The notes beneath the pieces are model-generated. The model was given only the letters and a program-made list of their open reading frames with translations. It was not told the DNA's origin and did no database searches. Below are positions 6,330 to 10,648 of a DNA stretch of 10,648 nucleotides, one piece after another (position 1 is the first letter of the stretch; each line of letters begins with the position of its first letter). This DNA is from an uncultured Acidimicrobiaceae bacterium. Lineage in GTDB: Bacteria; Actinomycetota; Acidimicrobiia; Acidimicrobiales; Ilumatobacteraceae. The translations under genes were made by a program, and so were the position numbers. Where the stretch lies: contig CAIXHI010000459.1 in NCBI GenBank assembly GCA_903919215.1, positions 1 through 10,648 on the forward strand, given 5' to 3'.

Positions 6330-7666
6330 TAGAGCGCCTTCAGATAGCGATTCAGTTCGAACTGGCTGACGTGGCTCTTGTAGCCGCGCCATTCACTGCG
6401 TTTGTTGCGCAGGAACCACTCGAAGATGTGCTCGCCCAGTGCTTCACGCACCAGCTCGCTCTTCTCCATCACCTTCAGCGAGTCGCTCAGCGACTGCGGC
6501 AAGGTGTCGATGCCCAACTGCAGCAACTGCTGGTCGTCCATCTCGAACAGGTTGGCGTCAGCCTCGGCCGGTAGTTCGTAGCCCTCGGTGATGCCCTTCA
6601 GACCGGCGGCCAGCACGACGCTGAACGCGAGGTACGGGTTGCACGCCGGGTCGGGCGAGCGGTACTCGATGCGGGTGGCACTGGGGTTGCCGCGCTTGGC
6701 GATCGGCACGCGGATCAGCCCGCTGCGGTTGTTGCGCGCCCAGCTGATGTGCACGGGTGCCTCGAAACCGGGCACCAGACGCTTGTAGCTGTTGATGGTC
6801 TGGTTGGTGACCGCAGTGATCTCGGCTGCATGACGCAGCAGGCCGGCCATGAACTGCTTGGCCACCGGCGACAGGCTGTACGGGTCGTCGGCGCTGTAGA
6901 ACGCGTTGTCGTCACCGTCGAACAGGCTGAAGTGCATGTGCATGCCACTTCCTTGGACGCCCTCCAATGGCTTGGGCATGAACGTTGCGTGCACACCGTG
7001 CTTGGCGGCGACCTCCTTCACCACGAGGCGGAACGTCATCACGCTGTCGGCCATCGTCAGGGCGTCGGTGTGGCGCAGGTCGATCTCGTGCTGACTGGGG
7101 GCGTCCTCGTGGAAGCTGTACTCCACCGGGATGCTCATCGTCTCCAGCGTGCGGATCGTCTCCTTGCGCAGCGTGCCAGCCACGTCGGTGGTGGTGAGGT
7201 CGAAGAACCCGCCCTCGTCCAGCGGGACAGGTGTCTGGCCCTTCTCTGGCGGGGCGAAGTAGAAGAACTCCATGTCGGGCGCGACGTAGAGCGTGAAGCC
7301 CTTGGCGCGAGCTGCAGAGAGGTTGCGGCGCAGCACTTGGCGCGGGTCGCCCTCGAATGGTGTGCCGTCGAGGTGGTGGATATCGCAGAACACGCGAGCC
7401 TCCACCGACTTGGGGTCGCCCCACGGCAACACTTCGAAGGTGTTGGCATCGGGCATTGCCAGCACGTCGGCTTCTTGGACGCGGCTGAAACCATCGATGG
7501 CCGAGCCGTCGAAGGTCATGCCGTCCTCCAGGGCGTTCTCCAATTCAGCGGGGCTGATGGCGAAGCTCTTCAGGTTGCCGAGGACGTCGGTGAACCACAG
7601 GCGAATGAGGCGCACACCGCGCTCTTCCACCGTGCGCAGTACGTAATCACGTTGTTGATCGAGCAT
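6329..7666 (-). CDS. glnA: glutamine synthetase, type I-alpha
   Basis: A 445-residue glutamine synthetase making glutamine from glutamate, ammonia and ATP as a cytosolic dodecamer. Motifs in order: beta-grasp domain with DGSAIDGFSR (53-62), metal/ATP residues in DMEFF (Glu133), HEDAPSQHEID (Glu188, Glu194), GSGMHMHFSL (239-248), NRSGLIRVP (Arg314), and RIEYRSPDPACNPY (Glu334, Arg336). The short length and lack of the I-beta insertion match the I-alpha type, close to mycobacterial GlnA2. The residue equivalent to the adenylylated Tyr of I-beta enzymes is Phe374 (NLFEM), so adenylylation control is unlikely. Arg62 matches the position used for glutamine feedback in Bacillus GlnA. The ATG has an AGGGAG ribosome-binding site (7674-7679) 7 nt upstream. 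The downstream regulator starts at its stop codon, and an OmpR-type direct repeat lies upstream. Confidence 0.97.
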   Translation of the reverse strand: MLDQQRDYVLRTVEERGVRLIRLWFTDVLGNLKSFAISPAELENALEDGMTFDGSAIDGFSRVQEADVLAMPDANTFEVLPWGDPKSVEARVFCDIHHLDGTPFEGDPRQVLRRNLSAARAKGFTLYVAPDMEFFYFAPPEKGQTPVPLDEGGFFDLTTTDVAGTLRKETIRTLETMSIPVEYSFHEDAPSQHEIDLRHTDALTMADSVMTFRLVVKEVAAKHGVHATFMPKPLEGVQGSGMHMHFSLFDGDDNAFYSADDPYSLSPVAKQFMAGLLRHAAEITAVTNQTINSYKRLVPGFEAPVHISWARNNRSGLIRVPIAKRGNPSATRIEYRSPDPACNPYLAFSVVLAAGLKGITEGYELPAEADANLFEMDDQQLLQLGIDTLPQSLSDSLKVMEKSELVREALGEHIFEWFLRNKRSEWRGYKSHVSQFELNRYLKAL

Positions 7667-7673
7667 GTCGTGG

Positions 7674-7679
7674 CTCCCT
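7674..7679 (-). promoter_or_regulatory. ribosome-binding site (AGGGAG) for glnA
   Basis: AGGGAG on the - strand lies 7 nt before the ATG at 7666. It shows that glnA, unlike most genes here, has a 5' leader. Confidence 0.7.
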
Positions 7680-7738
7680 CAGGGGCTCAAGGGGACATCG
7701 TCAGTGTGCCATGTTCGTCAGCGCGCGCGCCCAAGGGG

Positions 7739-7758
7739 GTGTGAACGGAGTGTGAAAC
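7739..7758 (-). promoter_or_regulatory. 11-nt-spaced direct repeat, candidate OmpR-family (PHO-box/GlnR-type) operator for glnA
   Basis: Read on the + strand, GTGTGAA occurs at 7739 and again at 7750; on the - strand, the coding strand of glnA, this is TTCACAC, TCCG, TTCACAC. The 11-nt period is one DNA turn and is the spacing at which OmpR-family winged helices bind tandem half-sites. TTCAC units recall the GTTCACC half-sites of the Streptomyces PhoP PHO box. It lies 73-92 nt upstream of the glnA start and just past the stop of the small membrane-protein gene. The strict GlnR consensus is not matched. Which regulator binds is unknown. Confidence 0.45.
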
Positions 7759-7766
7759 GCACCGGC

Positions 7767-8006
7767 TCAGAACACGGCGGAAATGAGCGAGATGATCGCG
7801 ATCACGGCAATGCCGATCGCCATCACCGCGGCGGCTGTACGTGCCATCGACCGTTGGTAGGCGCGAGTGCGCGGGTTCCGGTTCGTGGCACCGCGGGCGA
7901 ACGCGCCCATCGCCTTGATCTGGCCCTCGGGTGTGTACAGCTCTCCCGGCGCGCTGGTCGCCGGTTGCCAGTCGTCGTCGCCTAGTCGGTGCTGCCCGCC
8001 GTTCAT
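7767..8006 (-). CDS. small tail-anchored membrane protein, 79 residues
   Basis: A 79-residue protein with a polar, charged N-terminal part (1-55, including DDDWQPATSAPGELYTPEGQ and an Arg-rich stretch before the membrane) and one C-terminal hydrophobic helix (about 57-78, TAAAVMAIGIAVIAIISLIS) ending at the last residue. The positive residues before the helix predict an N-in arrangement, like a tail-anchored protein. The ATG at 8006 is supported by a TACGCT -10 element (8013-8018, - strand) 6 nt before it. It precedes glnA in the same direction by 100 nt, but the glnA leader holds its own candidate operator, so shared transcription is possible rather than shown. No family is recognised. Confidence 0.65.
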   Translation of the reverse strand: MNGGQHRLGDDDWQPATSAPGELYTPEGQIKAMGAFARGATNRNPRTRAYQRSMARTAAAVMAIGIAVIAIISLISAVF

Positions 8007-8012
8007 GTCGCG

Positions 8013-8018
8013 AGCGTA
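8013..8018 (-). promoter_or_regulatory. -10 element (TACGCT), leaderless-type, for the 79-residue membrane protein
   Basis: On the - strand TACGCT fits TAnnnT and ends 6 nt before the ATG at 8006. No convincing -35 was found at 17-18 nt. The tandem repeat at 8024-8079 sits immediately upstream, where a regulator could act. Confidence 0.5.
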
Positions 8019-8023
8019 GGTCG

Positions 8024-8079
8024 GCTTCTGGGCAGGAATCGTCCCGAATCAGCTTCTGGGCGGGATTCGTCCCGGCCTC
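8024..8079. repeat. two-copy 28-bp tandem repeat
   Basis: GCTTCTGGGC begins at 8024 and again at 8052. The first 22 bases of each copy agree at 20 positions (differences A/G and A/T), while the last 6 diverge. In the second copy CGGGA and TCCCG (8061-8074) form a 5-bp stem around a TTCG loop. It lies between the membrane-protein promoter and the right-hand accessory block. Confidence 0.6.
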
Positions 8080-8242
8080 CGGGAACGAAACCGCCCAGTT
8101 CGGCCGCACGGAACTGCCACCTGGATTTGCCCCAAAGATGGTCGGCACGTGGCAGCCATCGGTGCACTCACGGAACTCGGGTAGGTGGTCAGCCGAGTAA
8201 CGCAGAGCTGCGGACCTGCTCGTGACCTGCCCAGCTCCACCT

Positions 8243-8255
8243 GCACCTGAGGTGC
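8243..8255. promoter_or_regulatory. 13-bp palindrome, possible operator of the small-protein/HTH operon
   Basis: GCACCT-G-AGGTGC is a perfect 6-bp inverted repeat with one central base. It lies 27 nt upstream of the -35 element of the rightward promoter, a position where an autoregulatory HTH protein such as the second gene of the operon could bind. A palindrome of this size can arise by chance. Confidence 0.3.
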
Positions 8256-8281
8256 GGCTGACCGAACCGTTCCGGGGTGGG

Positions 8282-8310
8282 TTGCCGCGACACAAGACGA
8301 CAACTATCAT
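8282..8310 (+). promoter_or_regulatory. sigma70-type promoter, leaderless, for the small-protein/HTH operon
   Basis: TTGCCG (8282-8287), a 17-nt spacer and TATCAT (8305-8310) make the most complete promoter in the window; the -10 differs from TATAAT at one position. The -10 ends 7 nt before the GTG at 8318, predicting a transcript that begins at the start codon. This decides the start of the first gene. Confidence 0.65.
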
Positions 8311-8317
8311 TGTCACC

Positions 8318-8572
8318 GTGGAGATCCTGGCAAGCGCTCGGAAGCACGGAGTTTCCGACGACGACATCCGACACGCATGCGCGAATGCAATCGGCTCGAT
8401 CACAACGCCGGACCAACCCGACTTCACGATGCTCATCGGCCCCGACCAGAGCGGCGAGCCGCTGGAGGTCGGAGTGCTCGCTGCTGACGACAACGACTAC
8501 GTCATCCACGCGATGACCGCGAGACCCAGATACATGAACATGATTCGACACGACCGAGGTGGACCACGATGA
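8318..8572 (+). CDS. BrnT-like small protein, candidate toxin of a two-gene operon
   Basis: The frame is open from 8222, but the GTG at 8318 is preferred because TATCAT ends 7 nt before it; an upstream start would place codons over the promoter. This gives 84 residues. The layout recalls BrnT-type RNase toxins: an N-terminal ARKHGVSDDDIRHA helix (7-20), then strands with FTMLIGPDQSGEPLEVGVL (36-54) and YVIHAMTARPRY (61-72). Lys9, His10, His19, His64 and Arg69 are candidate functional residues. The stop overlaps the next start (ATGA), tight coupling typical of toxin-antitoxin pairs, and toxin-first order also occurs in brnTA. The family link is by eye and weak in sequence; no toxicity or RNase activity is shown. 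Base composition in this block looks slightly less biased than in the left block. Confidence 0.6.
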   Translation: MEILASARKHGVSDDDIRHACANAIGSITTPDQPDFTMLIGPDQSGEPLEVGVLAADDNDYVIHAMTARPRYMNMIRHDRGGPR

Positions 8573-8850
8573 AGACCAAGAAGCACCCGCGCGACATGAC
8601 CCCGGCCGACACCGAGGCGATCATCGCGGCGTTTGACGCCCACGAGGATGGCGTATTCAGCGTCGCAGACGTCGCCGTCCTGACGGAGTTGCGCGCAGCC
8701 ACTGCTGCACGCCGCGAGGCCGAAGGCAGGATCGAGGCGGCCGTCCTCGAGGCGCACCACCATGGAATGTCGTGGGGTCTGATCGGAGCGCAGCTCGGCA
8801 TGACCCGACAGGGCGCCCGTCAACGCTTCGATCGCCTGATTAATGGCTGA
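8569..8850 (+). CDS. small helix-turn-helix protein, candidate antitoxin
   Basis: A 93-residue protein whose last third reads as a helix-turn-helix: HGMSWGLIGAQLGMTRQGARQRFDRL (65-90), with the pattern of sigma-70 region 4-like or transposase-type HTHs (WxxIGxxLGMTRQGxxQRF). The first two thirds are helical and charged, with AATAARREAEGRIEAAVLEA (44-62) suited to a coiled coil or partner binding. The ATG overlaps the preceding stop as ATGA and has GAGGTGG 6 nt upstream, so it is translated from the same message. By context it would neutralise the preceding protein and repress the promoter at 8282-8310, perhaps through the palindrome at 8243-8255. BrnA antitoxins are ribbon-helix-helix proteins, so this partner is different. 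A plain regulator is the alternative. Confidence 0.75.
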   Translation: MKTKKHPRDMTPADTEAIIAAFDAHEDGVFSVADVAVLTELRAATAARREAEGRIEAAVLEAHHHGMSWGLIGAQLGMTRQGARQRFDRLING

Positions 8851-8862
8851 GCCGTAGCACCG

Positions 8863-8895
8863 AACTGTCGATAGGTGTCCACAGTCAACTGTCGA
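8863..8895. repeat. direct repeat and short palindrome after the HTH gene
   Basis: AACTGTCGA occurs at 8863-8871 and 8887-8895. The second copy overlaps the inverted repeat ACAGT-CA-ACTGT (8881-8892). The cluster starts 12 nt after the HTH gene stop; it could be a protein-binding site or a 3' structure, with no proof of either. The rest of 8851-9114 shows no supported gene. Confidence 0.3.
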
Positions 8896-9070
8896 CGGCT
8901 CGCTGGTGCGACATCTGTCTCTTTGTCTGACTCCGTCGAGATCGAGCTCCGGTGGAAGGAGGAGGTCATCCACTTGGAGGGACGCTCGGTCCTCCCTTGG
9001 CCACCGTCGTCCCGGACGCGACGACCACCACCCCGTGTGGGACACTCGCGATGCGTGCGCGGATGCTGAG

Positions 9071-9082
9071 GCGTCGCGACGC
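9071..9082. promoter_or_regulatory. 12-bp perfect palindrome upstream of the VOC gene
   Basis: GCGTCGCGACGC reads the same on both strands and lies 32 nt before the ATG at 9115, within reach of an operator. In such GC-rich DNA a palindrome of this length is not rare. Confidence 0.25.
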
Positions 9083-9114
9083 TGGCCGACCGCTTTCGAC
9101 AACAAGGACACACG

Positions 9115-9579
9115 ATGCTCACGACTGGCCTCAATCACGTAGCGCTGATCACCAACGACTCGGCCCGGCTCCAGTCGTTCTACCGGGACGTGTTCGACGC
9201 CGAGGTCGCCAGCGACGGTGCCGAGTTCCCTGATGGCACCGGACCTCGGCTCACGGTCATCAAGATCGGCGACCATTGCGAACTCAACGTGTTCCAGATC
9301 GACGGCAACTCCCAGGCGGACCATCAAGTGCCGATGTTCGGGCGCGGCCGTCTCGACCACTTCGCGCTCCAGGCCGCGTCGCTGACGGCATTCGAGGAGA
9401 TTCGCGAACGGCTGATGGCTCGTGGTGCGGCTAACGACTTCGTCACCGATTTTGGATCGACGTTGAGCATCTTCTTCCGCGACCCCGACGGCCTCGAGGG
9501 CGAAGTGTGCGTTCAGAACCCTGATGCGGTCCCGGGGGTCCACAACCCTCCCGGCACCCGCGCCACCCGCTACACCTGA
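9115..9579 (+). CDS. VOC-family protein (glyoxalase/bleomycin resistance/extradiol dioxygenase fold)
   Basis: A 154-residue protein with two beta-alpha-beta-beta-beta modules of the vicinal oxygen chelate superfamily. The usual metal positions are filled: His8 in LNHVAL, Glu56 in GDHCELNVFQ, His82 in LDHFALQA, and Glu128 or Glu130 in FRDPDGLEGEV. The FRDPDG motif before the last strand is typical. Such proteins bind a divalent metal and act as glyoxalases, dioxygenases, isomerases or drug-binding proteins; the substrate cannot be told here. AAGGA lies about 6 nt before the ATG, so it has a leader. The last 15 residues (VHNPPGTRATRYT) form a polar tail. It ends 11 nt from the convergent gene at 9591 with no clear terminator between. 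Confidence 0.88.
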   Translation: MLTTGLNHVALITNDSARLQSFYRDVFDAEVASDGAEFPDGTGPRLTVIKIGDHCELNVFQIDGNSQADHQVPMFGRGRLDHFALQAASLTAFEEIRERLMARGAANDFVTDFGSTLSIFFRDPDGLEGEVCVQNPDAVPGVHNPPGTRATRYT

Positions 9580-9590
9580 CATCGAGCTCC

Positions 9591-9869
9591 TCACCGCCCC
9601 GCCACGGCCAGGGACGCGCGGCAGCCGATCTCGGTGCCGTCGGGGCGGTAGTGGTGCCAGCGGCCGTATTCGTCGCGGCGGACGTGGCCGAGAGCGGCTG
9701 CGATCAGCACATCCATCGGATCCAACTGCACGCCATCGGCGGTCTCGCAACGGTGCGCGACGGTGGGGTCGAGCGGTTCAGCTGAACCGCCCAACACGCC
9801 CGACCCGGCAGCAGCGGCGAAGATCGCGACCAGCGCATCGAGGACTTCCTTCAACTGCGCGCCAGCCAC
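9591..9869 (-). CDS. hypothetical protein with a DUF222-like segment, possibly part of a broken gene
   Basis: A 92-residue GTG-started frame: a hydrophobic-helical start (LKEVLDALVAIFAAAAGSG), then HRCETADGVQLDPMDVLIAAALGHVRRDEYGRWHHYRPDGTEIG. The CxTADGVxLDPxDVLxAALxGHVRR pattern recalls the segment of actinobacterial DUF222/HNH endonuclease-type proteins that precedes the HNH nuclease, but no HNH motif follows and the protein ends soon after. The GTG has only weak purine-rich sequence upstream and overlaps the preceding frame by 19 nt in a different phase. Either these are two small coupled genes, or one gene split by a frameshift around 9851-9869. Recognition is by eye and uncertain. Confidence 0.45.
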   Translation of the reverse strand: MAGAQLKEVLDALVAIFAAAAGSGVLGGSAEPLDPTVAHRCETADGVQLDPMDVLIAAALGHVRRDEYGRWHHYRPDGTEIGCRASLAVAGR

Positions 9870-10051
9870 TGCACCGCCGCCTGGCCCACCAACAGCTCCT
9901 CGGCCTCATCCAGATGCGGTTCCACACGCGGGTTCGCGGCCACCGCGGCCAAGGCGTGCAACTGTGCGACACCCGTCGCCAACGCCGACTCCGCAGCACG
10001 ACGCACACCGTCCAACTCGCGAGCGAGCGCTTCGAGATCGGCAGGCGACAT
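9851..10051 (-). CDS. hypothetical helical protein, 66 residues
   Basis: MSPADLEALARELDGVRRAA opens a short, wholly helical, Ala/Glu-rich protein ending EELLVGQAAVQWLARS. The ATG at 10051 is chosen over a GTG 9 nt upstream, but neither has a clear ribosome-binding site or -10 element. Joined to the next frame by a single shift near its end it would read VQWLARxLKEVLDALV without a break in helical character, which supports the broken-gene view. N-terminal helices of this sort occur in DUF222 proteins. No function can be given. Confidence 0.4.
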   Translation of the reverse strand: MSPADLEALARELDGVRRAAESALATGVAQLHALAAVAANPRVEPHLDEAEELLVGQAAVQWLARS

Positions 10052-10075
10052 CGCCCGCACCGGCTCGAAAACGGC

Positions 10076-10107
10076 ACGAGGGGCCCGGGCGAACCCGGAC
10101 CCCTCGT
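10076..10107 (-). terminator. intrinsic terminator of the type II glutamine synthetase gene
   Basis: ACGAGGGG (10076-10083) pairs with CCCCTCGT (10100-10107), and CCGGG (10085-10089) with CCCGG (10094-10098), leaving one C-A mismatch and a 4-nt loop: 13 paired bases. It begins 22 nt past the gene stop on the - strand, and a TTTT run follows a few bases after the stem in that direction. This is the strongest hairpin in the window. Confidence 0.75.
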
Positions 10108-10129
10108 ACTCGGATTGGATGGTCTGGTG

Positions 10130-10648
10130 TCAGACGGGGCCAGCGGCGCCGCAGACCGTCTCGATGATGAGACGGGTCACGGTGTACGGGTCCATGTTGG
10201 CGTTCGGGCGACGATCCTCTGCGTAGCCCTTGCCGGTGCGGGACACCTGCCACGGGATGCGGATCGAGGCGCCGCGATCGGAGACGCCGTAGCTGAACTT
10301 GTTGTACGGGGCGGTCTCGTGGGCGCCGGTGAGGCGGCTCTCGATGTCGTGGCCGTAGTTCTTGACGTGCAGTTCGAGCTTCTTGCCGATTGCCTCGGCG
10401 GCGGCCTTGATGGCCTTCATGTCCTTGTCCTCGCGCATCGCCTTCGTGCTGAAGTTGGTGTGCGCGCCGGCACCGTTCCAGTCGCCCTTCTGCGGCTTGG
10501 CGGCGAGGCTGACGACGATGTCGTAATCCTCGGCAATGCGGTGCAGCAGCCAGCGGGCGACGGTGAGCTGATCGCTGACAGTGACGCCGTCGGCGGCACC
10601 GATCTGGAACTCCCACTGACCGGGCATGACCTCGGCGTTGGTGCCCTC
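10130..10648 (-). CDS. glnII: glutamine synthetase type II (GlnII), C-terminal part
   Basis: The frame is open at the right edge, so the N-terminus lies outside the window; the last 172 residues are seen, ending at 10130. They carry the eukaryote-like GSII signatures: GTNAEVMPGQWEFQIG, KGDWNGAGAHTNFSTKAMR, RLTGAHETA, DRGASIRIP and EDRRPNANMDPY, which hold glutamate-, ATP- and metal-binding residues. The enzyme makes glutamine from glutamate and ammonia; GSII is usually not adenylylated. In actinobacteria that have it, GlnII is often under GlnR control and induced by low nitrogen; here the GlnR-like gene is about 4 kb away, so the link is inferred. The hairpin at 10076-10107 follows the stop. 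The visible segment shows no damage. Confidence 0.95.
   Translation of the reverse strand, partial: EGTNAEVMPGQWEFQIGAADGVTVSDQLTVARWLLHRIAEDYDIVVSLAAKPQKGDWNGAGAHTNFSTKAMREDKDMKAIKAAAEAIGKKLELHVKNYGHDIESRLTGAHETAPYNKFSYGVSDRGASIRIPWQVSRTGKGYAEDRRPNANMDPYTVTRLIIETVCGAAGPV

Larger units (their letters stand above)
8007..8317. other. 311-bp intergenic region between divergent genes
   Basis: No convincing gene is seen on either strand: the open frames here lack a start signal, family motifs and the codon bias of the neighbours. It holds the leftward -10 element (8013-8018), the 28-bp tandem repeat (8024-8079), a 13-bp palindrome (8243-8255) and the rightward promoter (8282-8310). The stretch 8080-8240 is unexplained. 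Confidence 0.6.

Noticed and set aside
7721..7730. Alternating (GC)5 run in the glnA leader as a Z-DNA or regulatory element
   Set aside because: Ten bases of alternating G and C are too common in DNA of this composition to mean anything alone.
6749..7744. A 331-residue + strand frame opposite glnA
   Set aside because: Antisense to glutamine synthetase, which has every family motif; the composition is typical of shadow frames.
7743..7758. Strict GlnR box (gTnAC-n6-GaAAC) upstream of glnA
   Set aside because: GAAAC is present at 7754-7758, but the half-site expected 11 nt before it reads GAACG, and the AC-to-AC spacing is 10 rather than 9. Only the 11-nt TTCACAC repeat is supported.
7931..8225. 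Short + strand frames across the intergenic tandem repeat
   Set aside because: They overlap the supported - strand membrane-protein gene and its promoter and show no codon bias or family motif.
8943..9000. Hairpin GAGGGAC/GTCCTC near 8976-8994 as a terminator or riboswitch
   Set aside because: The stem needs a bulge and is short, there is no T-run, and nothing resembles a known riboswitch core.
8875..9069. A 64-residue + strand frame in the gap after the HTH gene
   Set aside because: No start signal, no recognisable motif, and an Arg/Pro-rich end typical of non-coding GC-rich DNA.
1..10648. CRISPR array, tRNA, rRNA, insertion sequence or prophage genes
   Set aside because: No regularly spaced repeats, no cloverleaf or rRNA-like sequence, no transposase or terminal inverted repeats were seen on either strand.

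Overview
The window looks like chromosomal DNA from a high-GC actinobacterium, plausibly of the class Acidimicrobiia. This rests on strong G/C preference at third codon positions, GTG starts, a GlnR-like orphan regulator, both a type I-alpha and a type II glutamine synthetase, and many starts preceded by a TAnnnT -10 element only 6-7 nt upstream, the signature of leaderless transcription. The class assignment is inference; no marker gene is present.

Region 1 (1-5632, + strand) is a compact run of genes. It opens with the C-terminus of a molybdenum-dependent xanthine dehydrogenase-type subunit, followed by RidA (ATGA overlap), a 51-residue membrane peptide, a group II PLP-dependent decarboxylase, an amidohydrolase resembling 8-oxoguanine deaminase, a GDT1/TMEM165 cation transporter, a DUF1269-like glycine-rich membrane protein and a classical SDR. 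The first part suggests purine catabolism: the dehydrogenase and the 8-oxoguanine deaminase could both feed urate, with RidA as an imine deaminase beside a PLP enzyme.

Region 2 (5649-8006, - strand) is a nitrogen-control module: a small membrane protein, then glutamine synthetase I-alpha, then an OmpR-family regulator whose GTG start shares a base with the glnA stop (TAGTG). The regulator's DNA-binding half resembles actinobacterial GlnR and its receiver half lacks standard phosphorylation residues. Upstream of glnA lies an 11-nt-spaced direct repeat typical of OmpR-family sites. A perfect inverted repeat separates the convergent regions 1 and 2.

Region 3 (8007-9579, + strand) is more accessory in character. 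A 311-bp intergenic stretch with a 28-bp tandem repeat and a good promoter leads into a two-gene overlapping operon: a small BrnT-like protein and a small helix-turn-helix protein, a candidate toxin-antitoxin pair. A VOC-family (glyoxalase-fold) gene follows.

Region 4 (9591-10648, - strand) holds the C-terminus of a type II glutamine synthetase, a strong terminator hairpin after it, and two short overlapping reading frames, possibly one broken gene with a DUF222-like segment. The best candidates for something new are the small-protein/HTH pair, the glnA-regulator coupling with its upstream repeat, and the density of leaderless-type promoters.
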